The notes below the pieces were generated by a model that saw only the letters and a list, made by a program, of their open reading frames with translations, searched no databases and was not told the origin of the DNA. 64,000 nucleotides of DNA, from positions 62,001 to 126,000 of the forward strand of contig JBBRTV010000001.1 in NCBI GenBank assembly GCA_038243995.1. The letters run 5' to 3'. Source of the DNA: Scleromatobacter sp038243995 (GTDB taxonomy: Bacteria; Pseudomonadota; Gammaproteobacteria; Burkholderiales; Burkholderiaceae_C). Below are positions 16,982 to 26,054 of this stretch, piece after piece; position 1 is the stretch's first letter; each line of letters begins with the position of its first letter. The position numbers and the translations under genes are program-made.

Positions 16982-17497
16982 TCAGCGGGTGGCGGCGTTG
17001 GCGATGACGAAGTCGGCGATGGCCTCGATGTCGGCCAGCGCGAGCCGCGCCACGCCCTGGCTCGATGCGGCATCGGGTATCGACGGCGGAGCGTCGCTGG
17101 CGATCGCCCGGATGCCCGGCCAGTCGGGCCACAGCGTCGGCTTGCCGACCTCCGCGCGCCAGACCTCCAGCTTGGGGAAGTCGCCGTTCTTGAAGCCTTC
17201 GACCAGCACCAGATCGCAATGTTGCAGGCGGTCGAGCAGGTAGTCGAGCGGCGGCTCGGCGGCGCCGCGCAACTCGTGCATCAGGGCCCAGCGCGCCTTG
17301 CCGAGCAGCAGCACTTCCCTGCAGCCGGCCTCGCGCAGGCGGAAGGAATCCTTGCCGGGGCGGTCGATCTCGATGTCCTTGTGGCTGTGCTTGATCAGCG
17401 AGACGGCGAGCCCGCGTGCGATCAGCGTCGGGACCAGCCGCGTGAGCAGCGTCGTCTTGCCCATCCCCGAATAACCTGCGATGCCGAATACTTTCAT
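16982..17497 (-). CDS. mobB: Molybdopterin-guanine dinucleotide biosynthesis adaptor MobB
   Basis: A 171-residue P-loop GTPase. Walker A GYSGMGKTT at residues 8-16 and family segments SLIKHSHKD, IDRPGKDSFRLREAG and LVLVEGFKNGDFPKLEV are diagnostic for MobB, which assists MobA in attaching GMP to molybdopterin for bis-MGD enzymes. The adjacent region includes a bis-MGD oxidoreductase of the FdhF/YdeP type (21.7-24.0 kb). Divergent from rdgC with a 224-nt spacer; convergent with the esterase. Confidence 0.94.
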   Translation of the reverse strand: MKVFGIAGYSGMGKTTLLTRLVPTLIARGLAVSLIKHSHKDIEIDRPGKDSFRLREAGCREVLLLGKARWALMHELRGAAEPPLDYLLDRLQHCDLVLVEGFKNGDFPKLEVWRAEVGKPTLWPDWPGIRAIASDAPPSIPDAASSQGVARLALADIEAIADFVIANAATR

Positions 17498-17721
17498 GCG
17501 GTGATTCTCGCTCGGGCGGCGCGGCCATCCCGCAGTGCGGCCGCAGGCGACGCGGAAGACGCCGGTCGCCTGGCAGGCAGCCGCGGGCTGCCCCAGCGCC
17601 GCGGCGGGGGATACCGTGGGGTTTGCCGCATTCCGCGCCGCGACGACGGCCCGTTTGCTGGACAGAAATACAGGGGACCTAGAATCGCGACTCCAGCCTC
17701 TTTCTCGGTCCAGTCCCGCTC

Positions 17722-18744
17722 ATGTTCAAGAACGCCATCGTCTATCGCATCGATCAATGGGAGCAGCCGTCGCTCGCGGAACTCGAGGAACGCCTCGCGG
17801 GAGCGCGCTTCGTCGAGTGCGGCGCGTCGCAGCAGGAGTCCTCGGGCTGGGTCGAGCCACGCGGCGAGAAACACGGCCCGCTGGTCGAGAACGTCGCCGG
17901 CCAGTGGATCCTGGAACTGTGCACCGAAACAAAGGGCGTCCCCGGCGGCGCCATCAAGACCCAGCTCGAGGCCCGCCTCGACAAGGTCGAGCAGGAGACC
18001 GGGCGCCGGCCCAAGGGCAAGCACGCCAAGGAAATCAAGGAAGAGATCGTCCTCGAGCTGCTGCCGCGTGCCTTCCCCAAGCGCGGCATGACCCCGATCT
18101 GGATCGACCTGGCGAAGAACCTCATCCTCGTCGGCGCCGCGAGCGCGAAGCGGGCCGACCACATCGTCACCAGCCTCACCGAGCTGCTCGCCGGCGGCAT
18201 CCGTCTCGACCTCGTGCAGACGCAGCTCTCGCCCGCGACCGCGATGTCGGAGTGGCTCACCACCAAGGAAGCGCCGGCCGGCTTCAGCATCGACCGCGAA
18301 TGCGAGCTGAAGCAGCCCGACAGTGAAAAGGCGCTCGTGCGCTACGCGCGCCACACGCTGGACATCGACGAGGTCGGCGAGCACATCAAGCAGGGCAAGC
18401 TGCCCACTTCGCTGGCCATGACCTGGGACAACCGCGTCTCGTTCGTGCTCACCGAATCGCTGGCGCTGAAGAAGATCAAGCTGCTCGACGTCGTGCTGGA
18501 AGGCAAGTCGGAAACCGGCAAGGGCGACAACGGCTTCGATGCCGACGTCGCGATCACCACCGGCGAACTCGGCAAGCTGATCCCTGACCTGGTCGACGCG
18601 CTCGGCGGCCCGCTGATCCTCGGCGCGGCGGGCACGACGACGACCGACAAGGTCATCGCCGCCCTGACCGGACAGCCCGCCGAGACCGCCGCGCCCTCCG
18701 TCTACGCGCAGCCGTCGTCCGAAGATGCCTCGGCGCCTTTCTAG
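17722..18744 (+). CDS. rdgC: Recombination-associated protein RdgC
   Basis: A 340-residue protein matching RdgC from its first residues (MFKNAIVYRI), through VECGASQQESSGWVEP, to LPRAFPKRGMTPIWIDL and the C-terminal domain ending GKLIPDLVDALGG. RdgC forms a ring-shaped dimer around DNA, binds the nucleoid and restrains RecA filament formation. Length is slightly above the roughly 300 of the E. coli protein, because of an Ala-rich tail. Single gene with a possible TAGAAT -10 around 17690. Confidence 0.95.
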   Translation: MFKNAIVYRIDQWEQPSLAELEERLAGARFVECGASQQESSGWVEPRGEKHGPLVENVAGQWILELCTETKGVPGGAIKTQLEARLDKVEQETGRRPKGKHAKEIKEEIVLELLPRAFPKRGMTPIWIDLAKNLILVGAASAKRADHIVTSLTELLAGGIRLDLVQTQLSPATAMSEWLTTKEAPAGFSIDRECELKQPDSEKALVRYARHTLDIDEVGEHIKQGKLPTSLAMTWDNRVSFVLTESLALKKIKLLDVVLEGKSETGKGDNGFDADVAITTGELGKLIPDLVDALGGPLILGAAGTTTTDKVIAALTGQPAETAAPSVYAQPSSEDASAPF

Positions 18745-18816
18745 ATGACAGCCTCCAGCTCGCTGCGCTCGCCGCCCCCGCGGGGCGCCGGCCTTGAGAG
18801 CGCCCCCCACTCGCCG

Positions 18817-19311
18817 ATGTTCGTCCACGCCTGCGCAGTGGCACTGTGCGCGCTCGCGACGGCGGCGGCGCACGGCGCCGATACGCTCGACGTCTATGGC
18901 GCACCCGTCGCGAAGCCCGCGGCCAGCGCGCCGGGCCTGCGTGCCGCCGACCCGCCGGCGCTGGTCGGCGTCTGGCAGGAGGGGCTGGACGCGCCGTTCA
19001 GGAACGTGACGCCGGAACGTGCGAAGCAGTTGCGCGCCCTCGTCGGCGACGTCCTCGAATTCCGCGCCGACCACACGCTGATCGTCTATCCGCGCTGCTC
19101 CCAGCGTGCGGGCATCGTCTCCGTCGCGGCGCACTGGGAGCTCGTCGACGACCGCACCGTGCGCGTCAGCAGCGAGCACGACGGCAAGAAGATCGAGCGC
19201 TCGACGCAGTTCAAGGTGACGGGCGACCAGCTCGCCTTCATCGAGCAGGCTGCCGCGAACCCGCAGCTGTTCGCGCGCTATGTCGGGACGCTGCCGCCGG
19301 CATGCGAGTGA
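18817..19311 (+). CDS. Exported hypothetical protein
   Basis: A 164-residue protein started at ATG 18817, which begins directly with a signal peptide (MFVHACAVALCALATAAAHG); the frame upstream to 18745 lies in GC-rich intergenic sequence. The mature part contains a lipocalin-like pattern of short strands (LVGVWQEGL near the start, DVLEFRADHTLIVYPRC, AAHWELVDDRTVRV), reminiscent of small beta-barrel stress or lipid proteins, and ends TLPPACE. No named family recognised. Confidence 0.7.
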   Translation: MFVHACAVALCALATAAAHGADTLDVYGAPVAKPAASAPGLRAADPPALVGVWQEGLDAPFRNVTPERAKQLRALVGDVLEFRADHTLIVYPRCSQRAGIVSVAAHWELVDDRTVRVSSEHDGKKIERSTQFKVTGDQLAFIEQAAANPQLFARYVGTLPPACE

Positions 19312-19481
19312 CGCGACCGCACTGACTCGCGGGCGCGGCGGGCCTGCCGGGGAACACTGGATGACGCGCGGGAAGCCGTGCGGGGGGCAAGGCACTCGCA
19401 TTGCCCCGCCATCCAGAGCCGTCTCCGCCCACTGGCTAGACTGGATGCTTCCCCAGACCCCGACCCCGAGCGAGCCCCGCC

Positions 19482-20675
19482 ATGACCGACAGTGCCATCG
19501 TCAACATCCGCAAGCTCGGCTTCCCGTGGGAGACGATGGACCCGTTCCTGTTCTGCGTGCATCACGACGACGCCTACCCCCAGGGCGACGGCGCGTTCGG
19601 GCCGGCCGCGTCGCTGGCCGGCCGCGACATCGGACAAGACTTCGGTGGCAAGGATGGCTGGCGCATGTACCACGGCGACAAGGTGCCCGGCTTCCCGGCG
19701 CACCCGCACCGCGGCTTCGAGACGGTGACCATCGTCCGCAAGGGCCTGACCGACCATTCCGATTCCCTCGGCGCCGCCGCGCGCTTCGGCGGTGGCGACG
19801 TGCAGTGGCTCACCGCGGGCAAGGGCATCGTGCACTCCGAGATGTTCCCGCTGCTCGACACGGCCAACCCGAATCCGCTCGAGCTGTTCCAGATCTGGCT
19901 GAACCTGCCGGCGCGCAGCAAGATGGTCGATCCGCACTTCACGATGCTGTGGGCCGAAGACATCCCGCACCGATTCTTCGCCGATGCCGTAGGCCGCACG
20001 ACCGAGCTGGCCTGCATCGCGGGCCGCTTCGACGGGCAGGGGGCCGCCGCGACGCCCGAAGGCGGTGCAGCCGACGTCGTTGTTCCCCTGCCGCCGCCGC
20101 CCGACTCGTGGGCGTCGCAGCCCGATGCCGACGTCGCCATCTGGACGATCCGCATGGCGCCCGGCGCGCGCTGGACGCTGCCGCCGGCCACGAGCGCGGC
20201 CGCGCGTCGCATGCTTTACTTCTTCGTCGGCGCGGATGTGACTGTCGCCGCCGAGTCGCTCGCCGGGCACTGCGCGATCGAGCTGCGCGCTGCGAGCGCG
20301 GTCGAGCTCGTCAACGCCGGCGCCGACCCCGCCGAATTCCTGATGCTGCAGGGCCGTCCGATCGGCGAGCCGGTTGCGCAGTACGGTCCGTTCGTGATGA
20401 ATACCGAGGCCGAGCTGAAGCAGGCCTTCGCCGACTATCGCCGCACCGAATTCGGCGGCTGGCCCTGGCCCGACCCCGCGCCCGTGCACGGCCCCGAGCC
20501 CGTCCGCTTCGCCCGCCACGCCAACGGGCGGGTGGAGACACTCGTCGAACGGGCGGGCGGCACGGACCGCGTCGTGATGAGCAACGACGGCATTCCCGAT
20601 CTTGCGCCGGGCGCCGGGAACGGCGCCGACGTCACCAGCGTGGACTGGGCGAGGGCAAACGAGAACGGCGCTTGA
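19482..20675 (+). CDS. Pirin family protein
   Basis: A 397-residue bicupin. The N-terminal cupin carries the metal motif HPHRGFETVT (His74, His76) with partners His118 and Glu120 in GIVHSEM, all four ligands conserved. Longer than typical bacterial pirins (about 230-290) owing to an extended middle region and C-terminus. Bacterial pirins act as quercetinase-like dioxygenases or redox-responsive regulators; which applies here is unknown. Convergent with the small monooxygenase gene. Confidence 0.88.
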   Translation: MTDSAIVNIRKLGFPWETMDPFLFCVHHDDAYPQGDGAFGPAASLAGRDIGQDFGGKDGWRMYHGDKVPGFPAHPHRGFETVTIVRKGLTDHSDSLGAAARFGGGDVQWLTAGKGIVHSEMFPLLDTANPNPLELFQIWLNLPARSKMVDPHFTMLWAEDIPHRFFADAVGRTTELACIAGRFDGQGAAATPEGGAADVVVPLPPPPDSWASQPDADVAIWTIRMAPGARWTLPPATSAAARRMLYFFVGADVTVAAESLAGHCAIELRAASAVELVNAGADPAEFLMLQGRPIGEPVAQYGPFVMNTEAELKQAFADYRRTEFGGWPWPDPAPVHGPEPVRFARHANGRVETLVERAGGTDRVVMSNDGIPDLAPGAGNGADVTSVDWARANENGA

Positions 20676-20712
20676 TGCAGCCGGGCTTGGGGCGGCTCGT
20701 GCCGCTCGTCGC

Positions 20713-21015
20713 TCAGACCGATTGCGCCACGAGCTCGAAGTGCTCGACGATCGGCGGCTTCGCGAAGAACGGCCCGACGATGGCGCGCCAGAGCGGGAAC
20801 AGCGGGCCTTCGCGGAAGTCGACGGTGTGGTTCTCGAGCGTGTCCCACTGGATCGTCAGCAGGTAGCGCTCCGGCGCTTCGATGCCCCGGTGGACCTGGA
20901 AGCCGCGAAAACCCCTGGCTTGCGAGATGACGGTCGCGACACCGTGCTGGATGGCCGCGTCGAACTCGGCCTGCCGGCCGGGGGTGATGGTGATGTCGGC
21001 GTGTTCGAGGATCAT
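20713..21015 (-). CDS. Antibiotic biosynthesis monooxygenase (ABM) domain protein
   Basis: A 100-residue ferredoxin-like dimeric alpha/beta-barrel protein started at MILEHADITITPG (ATG 21015). ABM features: an N-terminal strand, GFRGFQVHRGIEAPERYLL and LTIQWDTLENHTVDFR, with conserved Trp and His. Such proteins act as small cofactor-free oxygenases, heme-degrading enzymes or simple scavengers. It follows the acetyltransferase gene on the same strand by 63 nt. Confidence 0.8.
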   Translation of the reverse strand: MILEHADITITPGRQAEFDAAIQHGVATVISQARGFRGFQVHRGIEAPERYLLTIQWDTLENHTVDFREGPLFPLWRAIVGPFFAKPPIVEHFELVAQSV

Positions 21016-21078
21016 GGCGTGTTGCCTGGGCAGGTGGGCGGAAGGGCGATTATCGGTTCGTCGGCGGCCGTTCGACAT

Positions 21079-21564
21079 TCAAAGTGCATCGCGCGTCAGC
21101 TGCGTCGCCATCGGCAGGAAGGAAATGCCGTGCAACCGGGTGATGTCACCGGCCGGAATGAACCCGAAAGCCTCGTAGACGCGCACCGCGGCCAGGCTGG
21201 AGTTGACGGTGACCCGTTGCTGCATCGAGCCGGCGAGCATGTTCACCTTGGCAAACTGCCAAAGACGCCTGGCTACGCCATGGCGATGATGCCTGGTGTC
21301 CACGAACAGGTGAAACAGGTGCGTGCGGTCGCGCAGCGCGATGAACCCGACCATGCCCTCGGTCGACTCGGCAACGGTGTACTCGTAGCGGCTGGAGCTC
21401 AGATAGGCGCGCTCGGCCTCTGCTGACACCGACGCGGTGTATTGCGACGCTGCGGCTCCTGACGGCTCGTCGATCAGTTGCCGCTGAAAGCTGGCGATCA
21501 GTGCGGATACCGCTTCGGCATCTGCCGGGCAACCGGCACGTAGCTGGATTTCCTGTTCGTGCAT
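21079..21564 (-). CDS. GNAT family N-acetyltransferase
   Basis: A 161-residue GNAT. Motif A (LFVDTRHHRHGVARRLW, acetyl-CoA pyrophosphate loop) and motif B (VNSSLAAVRVYEAFGF) are clear, as is VGFIALRD for strand 4. Substrate unknown. Probably co-transcribed with the downstream ABM protein; upstream lies the 3' end of the large oxidoreductase on the same strand, 123 nt away. Confidence 0.88.
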   Translation of the reverse strand: MHEQEIQLRAGCPADAEAVSALIASFQRQLIDEPSGAAASQYTASVSAEAERAYLSSSRYEYTVAESTEGMVGFIALRDRTHLFHLFVDTRHHRHGVARRLWQFAKVNMLAGSMQQRVTVNSSLAAVRVYEAFGFIPAGDITRLHGISFLPMATQLTRDAL

Positions 21565-21687
21565 TCGAAGATTTTCAAGCCGCTTTGCCTCATTGGTGTC
21601 ACGCTATCACGGCGGACAAGAAAAGTGGACTCCAAGTCGACGTCAGCAGGGGGCCCGGCGGCGGTTCCGTCGCTCTTGTCGCGCTGT

Positions 21688-23988
21688 TCAGCCCTTGCGC
21701 CGTCCCGAGAGGCGGATCGGGATCGACTTGTACGCCGGCACCTGGCTTCCCACGGCGTGGTGCCACAGCGGCACCAGTGGATTGAGCTCGGGGAAGTAGC
21801 CGGCGGCGCAGCCCGCGGGGATGTCGTAGCGGACGATGCGCAGGTTGTCGACTTCGCGCGGCGCACCGTCGGTGGCGACGGTGGTCGCGCGAACCAGCTC
21901 GCCGTCGGCGAAGCCCAGCCGTGCGATGTCGGCCTCGTTCATCATCAGCACCAGCCGCGTGCCGTGGATGCCGCGGAAGCGGTCGTGGTTGCCGTAGACG
22001 GTCGTGTTGAACTGGTCGAAGCTGCGCAGTGTCGTCAGGCGGATCACGTCGCCGCCGCTCGCGCTCATGTCGTCGTCCTCGTCCAGCGAGGGCGGGAAGA
22101 TGAATCCGGCCTTCCCGCTGGCCGTCTTCCATTCGCGCTGCTGCGCTGCCAGCGGGCGATGGAAGCCGCCGGGCTTCCACATGCGGTCCTCGAAGTCGTG
22201 GAAGATGTCGGGCCAGGTGCGGGCGATCGCGGCGCGCACCTTCGCGTAGTCGCCGACCCACTCGTCCCACGGCACGTTTTTCGTGGCGCCAAACAAGGCC
22301 TTCGCGAGGCCGGCCACGATGGCCGGTTCCGACCGCAACTTGTCGCTGGCCGGCTCCGCCCGTCCGCGCGAGCCGTGCATGCAGCCGGTCGAGTCTTCCA
22401 TCGACACCGCCTGCTCGCCGCCGGCCTGGCGATCGATTTCGATGCGGCCGAGGCAGGGCAGCAGGTACGCCGTCTCGCCGTGGATCAGGTGGCTGCGATT
22501 GAGCTTGGTGGCGATCTGCACCGACAGCGGCAGGCGGCGCCACGCCGGCTCGATGCGCCCGGTGTCGGGCACGGCCCGCAGGAAGTTGCCGCCCAGGCCG
22601 ATGAAGGCGTTCACGCTGCCCGCGAGCACGCCCTGGCAGGTCTCGACGGTGGTCAGGCCCTTCTCGCGCGGCGGCTCGAAGTCGTAGAGTTCGGCCAGCC
22701 TGTCCAGCGGCACCAGCGCCGGCTTCTCGGTGATGCCCACCGTGCGCTGGCCCTGCACGTTCGAGTGTCCGCGCACGGGCAGCACCCCCGCACCCGCGCG
22801 CCCGATGTGCCCGCCCAGCAGCAGGAGGTTGGCAACCATCTGCACGTTCGCCACGCCAGTCTTGTGCTGCGTGAGTCCCATGCCGTAGATCGCGATCAGC
22901 CGCTTCGCGGCGGCTATCACCTGCGCCGCCGATTCGAGGTCCGCGCGTGCCAGGCCGCTGCCGCGCTCGATCGCCGCCCACTCCAGCCGGCGCAGGTGAT
23001 CGGCGAAGGCCGCGAAGCCCTGCGTGTGCATCCCGATGAAGTGGTGATCGAGCACGCCGACGCCGCCGGCCGCGCGCGCCGCGTCGTCGATCGCGACGAG
23101 CGCCTTGCACAGGCCGCTGATCGCCGCGAGATCGCCGCCCGGCTTGAGCTGGTGGTACTGCGTGCTGATCAGCGTGTCCCGGGGCGTGAGCATCTCCAGC
23201 GGCGACTGCGGGTTCGCGAAGCGCACCAGGCCCGGTTCGCGCAGCGGGTTGAACGTGATCACCGGCACGCCGCGTTCGCGCGCCTCCTGCAGGTCGTGCA
23301 GCATGCGCGGGCTGTTGGTGCCGACGTTATGGCCGAAGATCACGATGGCGTCGCAGTGCCTGAAGTCGTCGAGCTGCACGGTGCCGACGGGCACGCCGAT
23401 GCTCTCCAGCAGCCCGACGGAGGTGCTCTCGTGGCACATGTTCGAGCTGTCGGGCAGGTTGTTGTTGCCGTACATGCGCGCGACGAGCTGGTACATGTAC
23501 GAGGTCTCGAGCGACGCGCGGCCGGAGGCGTAGAACACGACGGACTTCGGAGCCAGCCGCTTCAGGCGCGCGCCGATGTCGGCGAAAGCCTCGTCCCAGC
23601 CCACTTCCACGTATCGATCCGTGGCGGCGTCCCAGCGCATGGGCGCGGTCAGGCGCCCGGTCATTTCCAGCGCGTTGTCGCTCCAGTCCTCGAGCTCGGC
23701 CAGCGTGTGCCGGGCGAAGAAGTCGGGCGTGCAGCGGTCGGTCGTCAACTCCCACGCGGTCGCCTTCGCGCCATGCTCGCAGAACTCGGCCGGGTGCGGA
23801 TCGGCTGGCTTGGCCCACGCGCAGCTCACGCACGCGAAACCGTCGGGCTTGTTCTGCCGCATCAGGATCTTCGCCCCCTCGAGCCGGATGTGGGCCTCGC
23901 CGAGCGCGTGCGCCACCTCCCGCACCGATGTCCATCCGCCGGCGGCGTGGTCGAACGGTTCGATGCGGACTTCGTCGTCGTGCTTCAT
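21688..23988 (-). CDS. FdhF/YdeP-type molybdopterin oxidoreductase
   Basis: A 766-residue protein from ATG 23988 (MKHDDEVRIEPFDH). It belongs to the molybdopterin oxidoreductase alpha subunits of the YdeP/FdhF-like family: GFACVSCAWAKP with Cys53 and Cys56, an additional Cys70, VVFYASGRASLETSYMYQ, SSNMCHEST (Cys185 at the molybdenum-binding position), IFGHNVGTNSPRM, and a C-terminal molydopterin-dinucleotide domain with LRSFDQFNTTVYG. E. coli YdeP (about 760 residues) is linked to acid resistance and is not a proven formate dehydrogenase. Divergent from a thioredoxin-reductase-like gene with a 199-nt spacer. The partner MobB gene is 4 kb upstream. Reaction unproven. Confidence 0.88.
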   Translation of the reverse strand: MKHDDEVRIEPFDHAAGGWTSVREVAHALGEAHIRLEGAKILMRQNKPDGFACVSCAWAKPADPHPAEFCEHGAKATAWELTTDRCTPDFFARHTLAELEDWSDNALEMTGRLTAPMRWDAATDRYVEVGWDEAFADIGARLKRLAPKSVVFYASGRASLETSYMYQLVARMYGNNNLPDSSNMCHESTSVGLLESIGVPVGTVQLDDFRHCDAIVIFGHNVGTNSPRMLHDLQEARERGVPVITFNPLREPGLVRFANPQSPLEMLTPRDTLISTQYHQLKPGGDLAAISGLCKALVAIDDAARAAGGVGVLDHHFIGMHTQGFAAFADHLRRLEWAAIERGSGLARADLESAAQVIAAAKRLIAIYGMGLTQHKTGVANVQMVANLLLLGGHIGRAGAGVLPVRGHSNVQGQRTVGITEKPALVPLDRLAELYDFEPPREKGLTTVETCQGVLAGSVNAFIGLGGNFLRAVPDTGRIEPAWRRLPLSVQIATKLNRSHLIHGETAYLLPCLGRIEIDRQAGGEQAVSMEDSTGCMHGSRGRAEPASDKLRSEPAIVAGLAKALFGATKNVPWDEWVGDYAKVRAAIARTWPDIFHDFEDRMWKPGGFHRPLAAQQREWKTASGKAGFIFPPSLDEDDDMSASGGDVIRLTTLRSFDQFNTTVYGNHDRFRGIHGTRLVLMMNEADIARLGFADGELVRATTVATDGAPREVDNLRIVRYDIPAGCAAGYFPELNPLVPLWHHAVGSQVPAYKSIPIRLSGRRKG

Positions 23989-24187
23989 GAGGGGGCTCGG
24001 TGGTGTCGGGGGATGCGCGGGATCGGCAAGAGGAGTGCCCGTGCGCGGGCACGGCGAACGCGGTGCCGTCGCGCTTACCTCTTCCGAGAGGTGCGCGCGG
24101 GCGGCTATCGTGCGACAGTCGGCGTGCCACATCCGCCGACCGACCGCTCCACGCGGGCGTGCCTGCGGGCCCAACAGGAGCACTCTC

Positions 24188-25933
24188 TTGGACCATTCGA
24201 CACCCTCGTCCGCGCCCGCCCCTGGCCAGCCGTCCGATCCGAACCGCGACTATCAGATGTTCCCGGTGCTGAGCGCCGCCGACATGGATCGCGTCGTCCA
24301 CTTCGGCGAGGCGCATCGCTTCGCCGCGGGAGAGTTCATGATCCGCGCCGGACAGAAGACGCGCGGCCTGTTCCTCGTGGCCCGCGGCCACGTCCAGGTG
24401 ACGCAGCGCGACGGCCTCGGACACCTGCTGCCGTTGCGCACCTACGGGCCGGGCGAGTTTCTCGCCGAAGCCGGCAGCCTGTTCGGCGGCAACGCGCTGG
24501 TGGACGCCACCGCGCTCGACGAAGTCGAGGGCTTCCTCGTCGTTCCCGACCAGCTGCGCGCGCTGATCATCGCCCAGGCCGATCTCGGCGAGCGCATCAT
24601 GCGGGCCCTCATCCTGCGGCGCGTCGGCCTGATCCAGGCGGGCGCGAGCGGGGCGACGATCATCGGTGCCGCCGGGTCGGCCTCGGTGATGCGGTTGCAG
24701 AACTTCCTGCAACGCAACGGCCAGCCGCACCGCGTCGTCACCGGCGCCGAGGATCCGCTCGCGGCCGCGCTGCTCGTGCAATATGGCGCGGCCGCGGCCG
24801 CGGCCGAGGCCGTCGCGGTGAGCCCGAACGGCACCGTGCTGATCGATCCCACCGAGCAGGAGCTCGCGCTGGCGCTCGGCATGATCGACGACAGCGTGTG
24901 TGCCTGCCTGCACGACGTGATCGTCGTCGGCGCCGGGCCGGCGGGCCTGTCGACCGCGGTCTATGCGGCCTCCGAGGGGCTCGGAGTGGTCGTGCTGGAT
25001 TGCCGCGCGTTCGGCGGGCAGGCGGGCGCGAGCGCGCGCATCGAGAACTATCTCGGCTTCCCGACCGGCATCTCCGGCCAGGCGCTCGCCGGCCGGGCCT
25101 ACATCCAGGCGCAGAAGTTCGGCGCGCACATGATCATCCCCGCCGAGGCGGTGCGGCTCGACTGTTCGCGCGCCGAGAGTGGCGGCGAGTTCACCGTGCA
25201 CCTGGCCGACGGCCGCACGCTGCGCAGCCGCAGCCTGGTCATCGCGAGCGGCGCGCGCTACCGCCGGCCGGCGTTGCCGCGCATCGAGGAGTTCGAGGGA
25301 CACGGCGTCTGGTACTGGGCTTCGGCGCTGGAGGCCAGGATGTGCGCGGGCGCGGAGGTCGTGCTCGTGGGCGGCGGCAATTCGGCGGGCCAGGCGGCGG
25401 TATTCCTGGCGGGCCACGCGGCCCGGGTGAACATGCTGATCCGCGGCGACGGGCTGGCGGCGAGCATGTCACGCTACCTGATCGACCGCATCCGTGCGGC
25501 GCCCAACATCCAGCTCTGGCCGCGCACCGAACTCGTCGCGCTCGAAGGCGCGCTGCCCGCCGGGCTGGACGCCGTGCGCTGGCACTGTCGCGCCGACGAC
25601 CGGGTGTACGAGCGCGACCTGCGCAGCGTGTTCCTGTTCGTCGGCGCCGATCCGGAGACGCGTTGGCTGGAGGGCTGCGGCGTCGCGGTCGACGCGCACG
25701 GGTTCGTGCGCACCGGCGTCGACGCCGTCACCGGTACGGACGGCGTGGTGGCGCCGGGGCGGGTCCCGAGCCCGTTCGAGACGAGCGTGCGCGGCGCCTT
25801 TGCCGTCGGCGACGTGCGCGCGGGCTCCGTCAAGCGGGTCGGTGGGGCGATTGGCGACGGTGCCGCGGCCGTCGCGCTGATCCACCGGCACCTGGCCGCG
25901 CTCGACGCGCTCCCCGCAGGGGCCGCTGGATGA
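24188..25933 (+). CDS. Cyclic-nucleotide-domain FAD-dependent oxidoreductase (thioredoxin-reductase-like)
   Basis: I place the start at TTG 24188 because AGGAG stands at 24176-24180 with a 7-nt gap and the frame then gives 581 residues with no leftover upstream segment. Domains in order: CAP_ED cyclic-nucleotide-binding fold (about 25-140, with AGEFMIRAGQKTRGLFLVA), a linker/thioredoxin-like region (150-230), and a class II pyridine nucleotide-disulfide reductase from 243 with GAGPAG (248-253) and NADPH-site GGGNSAG. The redox-active CxxC of true thioredoxin reductases is not seen. Family proteins are annotated as fused thioredoxin reductases, function uncertain. Divergent from the YdeP-like oxidoreductase. 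Confidence 0.85.
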   Translation: MDHSTPSSAPAPGQPSDPNRDYQMFPVLSAADMDRVVHFGEAHRFAAGEFMIRAGQKTRGLFLVARGHVQVTQRDGLGHLLPLRTYGPGEFLAEAGSLFGGNALVDATALDEVEGFLVVPDQLRALIIAQADLGERIMRALILRRVGLIQAGASGATIIGAAGSASVMRLQNFLQRNGQPHRVVTGAEDPLAAALLVQYGAAAAAAEAVAVSPNGTVLIDPTEQELALALGMIDDSVCACLHDVIVVGAGPAGLSTAVYAASEGLGVVVLDCRAFGGQAGASARIENYLGFPTGISGQALAGRAYIQAQKFGAHMIIPAEAVRLDCSRAESGGEFTVHLADGRTLRSRSLVIASGARYRRPALPRIEEFEGHGVWYWASALEARMCAGAEVVLVGGGNSAGQAAVFLAGHAARVNMLIRGDGLAASMSRYLIDRIRAAPNIQLWPRTELVALEGALPAGLDAVRWHCRADDRVYERDLRSVFLFVGADPETRWLEGCGVAVDAHGFVRTGVDAVTGTDGVVAPGRVPSPFETSVRGAFAVGDVRAGSVKRVGGAIGDGAAAVALIHRHLAALDALPAGAAG

Positions 25934-26054
25934 AGGGCGACGCGCTGCCAAGACCCCGTGCGGGAGATCGGCGCGCCGCTTGCTCATACTTTCGTCCTCG
26001 CCTCTTGCCCGCCCGTCGGCGGGCATCCCCCAGCCACCCACGAACGGACCCTGC

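Noticed and set aside
18745..18816. A GC-rich spacer resembling the 54-bp repeat
   Set aside because: The arrangement after a stop codon is similar, but alignment to the 54-bp core is poor and it was not counted as a copy.
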